Positions 58,938 to 64,000 of a stretch of DNA of 64,000 nucleotides are shown here, piece after piece. Where the stretch lies: positions 868,001 to 932,000 of the forward strand of contig JABTUV010000001.1 of NCBI GenBank assembly GCA_015075175.1, in the 5' to 3' direction. The position numbers and the translations under genes were made by a program. The notes beneath the pieces were generated by a model. That model was not told the origin of the DNA. It saw only the letters and a list, made by a program, of their open reading frames with translations, and did not search any database. The stretch's first letter is position 1; the number at the start of each line of letters is the position of its first letter. The DNA comes from a bacterium (GTDB taxonomy: Bacteria; Hinthialibacterota; Hinthialibacteria; H5-UNCL2).

Positions 58938-59921
58938 TCACTTCTCGTACAGAAAGCAGCGGACCTGGCCGCCGGAGGCATGGGGCAGGAGTTGCGGGTG
59001 CGCCAGGTCGCAGCGGTCGAAGCGATACTGGCAGCGCGGCGCGAACCGGCAGCCGGGCGGAAACTTGCTGGCGCTGGGGACCGTCCCCTCGATCACGTGC
59101 AGCTTCCTGCTCTGCATCTGGGTACTGGGAATCGACCGCAAAAGCCCCTGCGTGTAGGGATGCAGAGGATCGCTGAAAATCCGCTCCACGGGCCGCTCCT
59201 CGACGATCTCGCCCGCATACATGACGGCCACGCGGTCGGCCATCTCGGCGACCACCGCCAGGTTGTGAGTGATGAGGATGATGGCGCTCTTGCGTTCCTC
59301 TTTGAGCCGGTTCATCAGCGCCAGAATCTGCGCCTGCACGGTCACGTCCAAGGCCGTGGTCGGTTCGTCGGCGATCAGGAGCTTGGGGTTGCAGGCCAGG
59401 GCCATGGCGATCATCACCCGCTGCCGCATACCCCCCGACATCTGGTGGGGATACTCATGGATACGCTGGGCGGGGGCGGAAATGCGCACCAGCTCCAGCA
59501 TCTTGACCGCTTCCTGCATGGCTTCCGAGGTGCTCATGCCGCGGTGGATGCGGTAGACTTCGGCGATCTGGTAGCCCACCGTGAAGACGGGATTGAGCGA
59601 GGTCATGGGTTCCTGGAAGATCATGCTGATCTCATCGCCGCGGATGGCGCACATGCGGCGCTCCGGCAAATCCAGGAGGTTGGCGCCCTTGAAGATGATT
59701 TCCCCGCCCATGATGCGGCCGGGGGGGGTGGGGATGAGGCGCAGGATGGACAGGCTGGTGACGCTCTTGCCGCAGCCGGACTCGCCGACCAACCCCAGCG
59801 TCTCACCGGCGTGGACGTGAAAGGAGACTTTATCGACGGCGCGCGAGGCGCCGTCCATGGTGTAAAAATGCGTCTGGAGGTCCTTGACTTCCAGGAGGGG
59901 CTGCGCCGTTTGCACCGCCAT
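58938..59921 (-). CDS. Oligopeptide/dipeptide ABC transporter ATP-binding protein (OppD/DppD type)
   Basis: 327 residues. Walker [20 protein letters not shown]-loop [17 protein letters not shown] signature [16 protein letters not shown], Walker [21 protein letters not shown] and switch His [19 protein letters not shown]. The C-terminal oligopeptide-transporter extension with four Cys is present ([14 protein letters not shown] ... VRCFL), which places it with OppD/DppD rather than other ABC ATPases. It would power an importer for peptides or nickel. No permease, binding protein or OppF gene is adjacent in the window, so it is an orphan here. The ATG 59921 is preceded by a GGAG at a long distance only. 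Confidence 0.92.
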   Translation of the reverse strand: MAVQTAQPLLEVKDLQTHFYTMDGASRAVDKVSFHVHAGETLGLVGESGCGKSVTSLSILRLIPTPPGRIMGGEIIFKGANLLDLPERRMCAIRGDEISMIFQEPMTSLNPVFTVGYQIAEVYRIHRGMSTSEAMQEAVKMLELVRISAPAQRIHEYPHQMSGGMRQRVMIAMALACNPKLLIADEPTTALDVTVQAQILALMNRLKEERKSAIILITHNLAVVAEMADRVAVMYAGEIVEERPVERIFSDPLHPYTQGLLRSIPSTQMQSRKLHVIEGTVPSASKFPPGCRFAPRCQYRFDRCDLAHPQLLPHASGGQVRCFLYEK

Positions 59922-59978
59922 CTTGCCGTCTGTCTCCGTCCGCGATTGTTGCCGGGCGCACCGCGCCGCTAAGTTGCG

Positions 59979-60007
59979 TTGACAACCTCTAGCAGATTTC
60001 GTAACCT
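59979..60007 (+). promoter_or_regulatory. Promoter-like site TTGACA-N17-TAACCT
   Basis: TTGACA at 59979-59984 and TAACCT at 60002-60007 with a 17-bp spacer, about 66 bp before the small membrane protein gene at 60073. Same -10 sequence and following TT as at 13213-13243. Confidence 0.45.
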
Positions 60008-60072
60008 TTAACAACCGGCAAGCGTCGCGATGGGAAGGAGCGCCGGGCGCCGATCGGGCGTCCGCACACGCC

Positions 60073-60358
60073 ATGGAGTGGGAAATCTACCAGCAAATCT
60101 GGAGCCTTCACATGTGGCCGCGCATCGAGGCCAACGCACCGCTCTTTCTTTGGCGCTGCTGGTCTTCGGCTCCATCGCCTGGCGTCGCACCCATGTGGGC
60201 CTCTTACTCTTCACCCTCAGCCCTCGGCGTGGGTCGCGCAGATTTTCCTGGAGGAGATCCGGCTCTCGACCGCCGGCGCGCCGGCGGCGTTTCTCACCTT
60301 CATCTTCGTGGCCCTGATCGTGAACGGGGTGCTCCTTTTTCGCACCATGACCAGTTAA
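60073..60358 (+). CDS. Small membrane protein, frameshifted here
   Basis: About 95 residues when three frames are joined: [25 protein letters not shown], then [20 protein letters not shown] with FTLSPRRG, then [20 protein letters not shown] with [14 protein letters not shown] and RTMTS. This gives two membrane helices and a central amphipathic stretch. Indels are likely near 60152 and 60230. The stop TAA overlaps the stop of the convergent PIN gene. A promoter-like site lies 66 bp upstream. No family is recognised; the continuity of sensible sequence across frames is the main support. Confidence 0.5.
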
Positions 60359-60795
60359 CCGTGCGGGCCGTCCCCCTCCGGCGGGTGGCGGCGCAAGAAC
60401 TCCCCCGGCGTGATCACTTCCACGTTCTCGTATCCCCGGACATGAAGCAGATGCCGATCGTTGGTAACCACGTAGTCGGCTGCGGTAGCCGCCGCGGTCG
60501 CCAGCAGGATGTTGTCGGAGGGATCGTCGCGCACGATTGTCAGGCGGGGAAGCTGGCGCGCCCGGACCGAGCGTTCCCACAAAGCGTCAAGCAGGTCTTG
60601 GATGCGCGCCGCCGGGACGCGGCAGCTGGTCTGCATATAGGGTTTGGCAATGATGGAGCGGATTTCGGCCAGCAGGGGACGGCTCATGCCGAACTCCAGG
60701 CGACCCTCGCGCCAGAGGTGCACAATCTCCGCCGAGGCGCTGCGGCGGCCCAGGAGATGGGCCACAAGCAGGTTGGTGTCCGGGACGATGCGCAA
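60355..60795 (-). CDS. PIN-domain protein, putative toxin (COG1569-like)
   Basis: 146 residues. PIN ribonuclease fold with the acidic residues in place: VPDTNLLVAHLL (first Asp), PLLAEIRSII (Glu), DDPSDNILLATAAA (Asp) and DYVVTNDRHLL (last Asp). Such proteins are usually toxins that cleave RNA and are paired with an antitoxin. None is visible: the upstream neighbour is a large hydrolase, 8 bp away. The start is TTG at 60795 (LRIVPDTN); no ATG is available. Activity is inferred from the intact acidic residues. Confidence 0.85.
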   Translation of the reverse strand: MRIVPDTNLLVAHLLGRRSASAEIVHLWREGRLEFGMSRPLLAEIRSIIAKPYMQTSCRVPAARIQDLLDALWERSVRARQLPRLTIVRDDPSDNILLATAAATAADYVVTNDRHLLHVRGYENVEVITPGEFLRRHPPEGDGPHG

Positions 60796-60803
60796 TAGGC
60801 GGC

Positions 60804-62807
60804 TCAGCGGGCGGCCTCCGCGTCGCAGAGGAACGCCAGCAGAGCGTCATTCCCGGCAGGTTGACGAAGCAGGCGGAGGCGCTCTTTCGCGCCCGCGGCG
60901 GCGTATGTGTGCGCGTAGGCGGCGTCGGCGAAGGCGTCTCCCGTGTTGTGGATGAAGAGGCGGCCCGGGACGGCCAGGGCCGCCGCAGTCGTGAAGTCCC
61001 CGACTCGCCGCAAGCCGGGCACGAACAATCGCTCGATGAACGCCGGATCGGAGGAGGCGTCGAACTGCGCCGCGTCGGCGATGGTTGAGCCCGTCACGCC
61101 CGCCAAGCCCTGCGCCAGGAGGACCCAGAGTCCTCCCTCGCCGCGCCCGACCAGGTGCACGGGACGTCCGACGTGTTCCGCCCATGCGATGGAGGTCAGA
61201 ATGTCCTGCACGCGATGGGTCACGTCGCTGCGGTTGTAGGTCGAGAAATACCCCGTGCGCTCGCGCGCAGCTTCCGCGTCGCCGACGTTGAACACGTCCG
61301 GCGCCAAGACCGAATAACCCGCCGAAAGGAGGCGCGCAGGCAGGCTGTCGGGACGCGCCAGGGCGTCGGTGAAGGCCGAGCTGCCTTCTCCGTCAATCCA
61401 TGCGACGACGGGAGCGCCGGACTTCTCCGCTGGGTAGAAGCGCGCGGGGATGCGGTCGCCTTCGCCCTTGCGGCCCAGGTAGAAACGCTCTCCGCGCAGG
61501 ATGGGCGCGGTTCCCCACGTTTCCAAGTCGGTCAGGGCGGGCTTCTTCGCCGCCAGGCTGTACGGATACACCTCGCCGTAACTCTTTTGATACGCCAGAA
61601 GCGAAGCGGCGTCTCTGGGCGCGGCGGCGGCCAGCCGCTCCGCCAGGCCCGCGCGCCAGCGCGCCAGCAGCGCCTCCTGGTTCTCCAAGCCCTCCGGCCA
61701 GTCCTCCCGCCGGATGCGCAGGTCGTCCTGCTTGAAGCCGGCTACCGGCTCATCCTTGAGATCGCGGCCCGGGCTATGCCCCATGAGCCTATGGTCGAAA
61801 AACTTGTACACCGCCTCGCGGCTCTTGGCGTTGTAGTTGTGCCCTGCGATCTGGCGGTACATCTCGACCCGGTCCGCGCGGCCGTAAAGCGCGTAGATCG
61901 ACTTGACCAGCGGGTATTCGACCCAGGGCGTATTGAGCGTCCAGTCGCCCGAGCAGGAGACCATGAGCATGGGCCGTGGGGCCATCAGGGCGGCGATCTC
62001 CACGTTGTAAGTGTCCAGGCGCAGATAGGGCGCGTTTTCGCAGATGCAACCCCCCTGAAAGTGGCTGGAGATCATGTTGACGGGGGCGGAGACGGCCACG
62101 CGTTCGTCCACGGCGCAGAGAAGGAAGGTCTGGGTTCCGCCGCCCGAGGCCCCCGTGCAGGCGATGCGCGCCGCGTCCACCTCCGGCAGCGACAGGAGAA
62201 ACTCCAGCGCGCAGATCGAGTTCCAGGTCTGCAACTGGCTGACCGTCAGCCCCCACAGCTCCTGCATCGGGCCGGTCGCGTCGTGGCGGATTTGGCGGCT
62301 GTCGCCGAAACCGATCATGTCGTAAGTCAGAACGACGTAACCCTGCCGGGCGAAGTTGAAGGAGCGCGCCACGGCCACGTCCATCTGCAGGCGTCCGTCC
62401 GGCCAATGGCCGTGCGGGCAGAGGATGGCCGGATGTTCTCCCGAGAGCTCGCGGGGACGATAGAGGTTGCAGGTGAGGAAGTAGCCGGGATGGGTCTCGA
62501 GGAGGACCTTGTCGATGGTGAGGTCGGGGAGCTCGATGCGGCCGAAGACGCGCGGCTCAGCCGTTCCCCGCAGGGGTTCGGGCGAGAGCGCCAGGCTGGC
62601 GCGCAGCGCGTTCTGCAACTCCTGCCGGCGGGCCTTCCAGTCGGCCAGGTCGGTTGGATGGCGGAAGAGGTTGGGCGACTCCTGATGCTTGATTTCGACC
62701 CCGCGACGGTCCACGTCGGTTTCCCCCTCGGCGTAATTGAGACCGAATAGCAGGCCCAGGCCCGCGACCAGGAGCAGGTGGCGAAAGGCGCGGCTATTCA
62801 CGAGCAT
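60804..62807 (-). CDS. Secreted alpha/beta hydrolase (acetyl xylan esterase / dienelactone hydrolase-like)
   Basis: 667 residues with a signal peptide (AFRHLLLVAGLGLLFGLNYA). Residues ~110-370 form a large esterase domain: AILCPHGHWPDGRLQ, VLTYDMIGFGDSRQI, nucleophile elbow CTGASGGGTQTFLL, VSAPVNMISSHFQGGCICEN, and a late IAGHNYNAKSREAVYKFFDH giving the catalytic His. A second, weaker alpha/beta hydrolase-like half (~440-650) has VVAWIDGEGSSAF, LLSAGYSVLAPDVFNVGDAE and VHLVGRGEGGLWVLLAQG, where the nucleophile position is Glu/Gly rather than Ser, so it may be a non-catalytic copy. Large two-lobed proteins of this kind are common in polysaccharide-degrading bacteria. Substrate inferred only. 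Confidence 0.8.
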   Translation of the reverse strand: MLVNSRAFRHLLLVAGLGLLFGLNYAEGETDVDRRGVEIKHQESPNLFRHPTDLADWKARRQELQNALRASLALSPEPLRGTAEPRVFGRIELPDLTIDKVLLETHPGYFLTCNLYRPRELSGEHPAILCPHGHWPDGRLQMDVAVARSFNFARQGYVVLTYDMIGFGDSRQIRHDATGPMQELWGLTVSQLQTWNSICALEFLLSLPEVDAARIACTGASGGGTQTFLLCAVDERVAVSAPVNMISSHFQGGCICENAPYLRLDTYNVEIAALMAPRPMLMVSCSGDWTLNTPWVEYPLVKSIYALYGRADRVEMYRQIAGHNYNAKSREAVYKFFDHRLMGHSPGRDLKDEPVAGFKQDDLRIRREDWPEGLENQEALLARWRAGLAERLAAAAPRDAASLLAYQKSYGEVYPYSLAAKKPALTDLETWGTAPILRGERFYLGRKGEGDRIPARFYPAEKSGAPVVAWIDGEGSSAFTDALARPDSLPARLLSAGYSVLAPDVFNVGDAEAARERTGYFSTYNRSDVTHRVQDILTSIAWAEHVGRPVHLVGRGEGGLWVLLAQGLAGVTGSTIADAAQFDASSDPAFIERLFVPGLRRVGDFTTAAALAVPGRLFIHNTGDAFADAAYAHTYAAAGAKERLRLLRQPAGNDALLAFLCDAEAAR

Positions 62808-62907
62808 CCTCCCACGGCGGTCGTTGCGAGATTTTGAGATTGCCAGAAGCCCGCGCTTGTAGCAAGATGCAAGCTGGCCCTCGCCAGATTGCCCGGCAAG
62901 GTTGCGT

Positions 62908-63453
62908 ATGCGAAACCGTCCGCCTGTGATGCCGCTCCGTGTCGTCGTGGACGCGAACGTGCTGGTTTCCGCGTGGATGCCCGCGCGTACCGAGCGAGGT
63001 CTGCGCGAGCAGAACCAGCCGGCCGCGGCGGTACTGTCGGCGCTGGAGTGCGGGCGTGCCCGGATGCTTTACAGCCGGGGCATCCGCGACGAATACCGCC
63101 GCATCCTGCATCATCGCCTCCTGCGTATTCCCCAGGGTGAAATCAATCAACGCTTGCGGCGCCTCCTGGAGCAGAGCGAGTACGTGCAGCCGCGAAACGC
63201 GCCGGAGGAGGTCGCGGCGCGGTTTTCCGACGCCGACGACCTGGTGTACCTGGAGACGGCGCTGGGAGGTGGAGCGGACTGCATCGTCACCAGCAACGGC
63301 TGCCATTTCTCCGCCAGCCCGGTGCGGGTGGTCGCGCCGGCGGAGCTGCCGCGAGTGCTCCCACCGGAGCCTGCCGAGCGCGAGTCGCTCCTTTCCCGCA
63401 GCCTGCGCTGGTGGCGGGGACTTTTTGCGCGCGGGCGGATGCAGGAAGAATAG
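62908..63453 (+). CDS. PIN-domain protein
   Basis: 181 residues. PIN core: RVVVDANVLVSAWMP (first Asp), YSRGIRDEYRRIL (Glu), DADDLVYLETALGGG and ADCIVTSNGCHF, where the usual TND/TxD is TSN, so the last acidic position may be altered. The C-terminal ~35 residues are basic (LLSRSLRWWRGLFARGR) and may contact nucleic acid. ATG 62908 with AAGG 6 bp upstream; a TTG at 62902 is an alternative. No antitoxin gene is adjacent. It is divergent from the hydrolase, whose start is 100 bp away. Confidence 0.78.
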   Translation: MRNRPPVMPLRVVVDANVLVSAWMPARTERGLREQNQPAAAVLSALECGRARMLYSRGIRDEYRRILHHRLLRIPQGEINQRLRRLLEQSEYVQPRNAPEEVAARFSDADDLVYLETALGGGADCIVTSNGCHFSASPVRVVAPAELPRVLPPEPAERESLLSRSLRWWRGLFARGRMQEE

Positions 63454-63725
63454 CCGCGACGGTTTGCGTCATGCCACCGATGTGATGTTCCGCAGCGTCG
63501 TGTGCATTCCCGCTGACTGCGGTGTATCATTCGCCAAGTCCGGCGAGATGACCAAGATTGGCGAAGTAGGCGTTTGACTGCGTCGAGTTCAAGCACGCGG
63601 CGTCCCGTTGCGTCCCGTTCTTCGGACAAGACTTCAGCAACCTGACTTCTCCTCCCCTTGAAACTTTCCCTCCCGCCGTGCGTTAATACTCCCAGGGAAC
63701 AACGCCGGGACAGGAAGGCGGCGGC

Positions 63726-64000
63726 TTGGACGCGGTATCCAGTGAGACCTTGATGCGCCGGTACGCGCAGGGGGACGAGGCGGCGTTCGCCCAGCTGGTC
63801 GAGCGCCATTACGCCTCCGTCTACCATTACATCCACCGCTTCTTCTCCGGGCGCGTGGACGCCGAGGACCTTGCCCAGGACGTGTTCCTGAAGGTCGTCC
63901 GCTCCGCCCGCCAGTATCGCGTGAAGGCCCGCTTTACCACCTGGCTGTTCCGCATCGCGCACAATACCTGCATCGACCACCACCGCCGCCAGTCGCGGCT
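63726..64000 (+). CDS. ECF-type RNA polymerase sigma factor, 5' part
   Basis: The first 91 residues of a sigma-70 family (ECF) factor, open to the window edge. Region 2 is clear: GDEAAFAQLVERHYASVYHY, DAEDLAQDVFLKVVRSARQY and FTTWLFRIAHNTCIDHHRRQ. The TTG start at 63726 has AGGAAGG 7 bp upstream. A GAAACTTT at 63660-63667 and CGTTAAT at 63681-63687 resemble an ECF-type promoter and may indicate self-activation. Region 4 and any anti-sigma gene lie beyond the window. The 63454-63725 gap holds no other gene. Confidence 0.9.
   Translation, partial: MDAVSSETLMRRYAQGDEAAFAQLVERHYASVYHYIHRFFSGRVDAEDLAQDVFLKVVRSARQYRVKARFTTWLFRIAHNTCIDHHRRQSR

Noticed and set aside
63147-63983. 278-codon minus-strand frame across the PIN gene and the sigma factor
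   Set aside because: Covers two conserved plus-strand genes and has no domain; it is their antisense shadow.

Overview
The window is high-GC DNA from a Gram-negative bacterium with a lipoprotein pathway (lspA, lgt), an outer-membrane secretin, a B12-dependent ribonucleotide reductase, many NtrC-type and hybrid two-component proteins, and secreted proteins carrying dockerin-like tails. The pilus-like locus (PilM-type protein, membrane coiled-coil protein, TPR-secretin) resembles the Amuc_1098-1101 type set of the PVC group. Together with the dockerins and the many short intergenic palindromes this suggests an uncultured lineage near the PVC/FCB bacteria. The phylum cannot be fixed from this sequence. 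No rRNA, tRNA, CRISPR array or prophage was recognised.

Layout. 1-7.3 kb: end of ppdK, a broken small membrane gene, then a tightly packed run nnr-rny-ymdB-xseA, a GC-rich repeat block, and xseB-ispA. 8.3-11.8 kb: lspA-lgt-dinG. 12-23.4 kb: a sigma-54 activator without receiver domain, then the pilus-like/secretin locus (two-cohesin-like exported protein, PilM fused to a GspL/PilN-like part, a membrane coiled-coil protein, TPR-secretin). 23.8-30 kb: polA, coaE-rho, a small conserved protein and an RNase H-fold exonuclease. 30.1-32.6 kb: a DUF1611 protein and a dipeptide epimerase (DgcN/DgcA-like pair) plus a DCC thiol protein. 32.6-44 kb, minus strand: a receiver-DHp protein, leucyl aminopeptidase, two glycosyltransferases with a Gfo/Idh oxidoreductase, a large hybrid histidine kinase, another glycosyltransferase, and an NtrC/NtrB-like pair. 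44-54.6 kb: a large secreted phosphoesterase/beta-propeller/dockerin protein, a STAS protein, a RACo-like ferredoxin-ASKHA protein, a MITE-like element, a membrane protein with a PEGA tail, a DUF1328 peptide, and a secreted propeller-dockerin protein. 55-58.7 kb: nrdJ with paired NrdR-box-like sites, then a candidate structured RNA with its own promoter. 58.9-64 kb: an OppD-type ATPase, a small membrane protein, two PIN proteins flanking a large alpha/beta hydrolase, and the start of an ECF sigma factor.

Sequence quality. Many genes carry single-base frameshifts that split otherwise well-conserved proteins. Two stretches are riddled with them: about 20.5-22.1 kb (secretin) and 55.7-57.5 kb (nrdJ). 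The first also contains a deletion-rich second copy of the preceding 650 bp. This is best explained by uncorrected long-read errors and a faulty join, so I treat most broken genes as intact in the organism. Seven promoter-like sites follow TTGACA/T-N17-(TA-rich) spacing, so the housekeeping sigma factor looks conventional.
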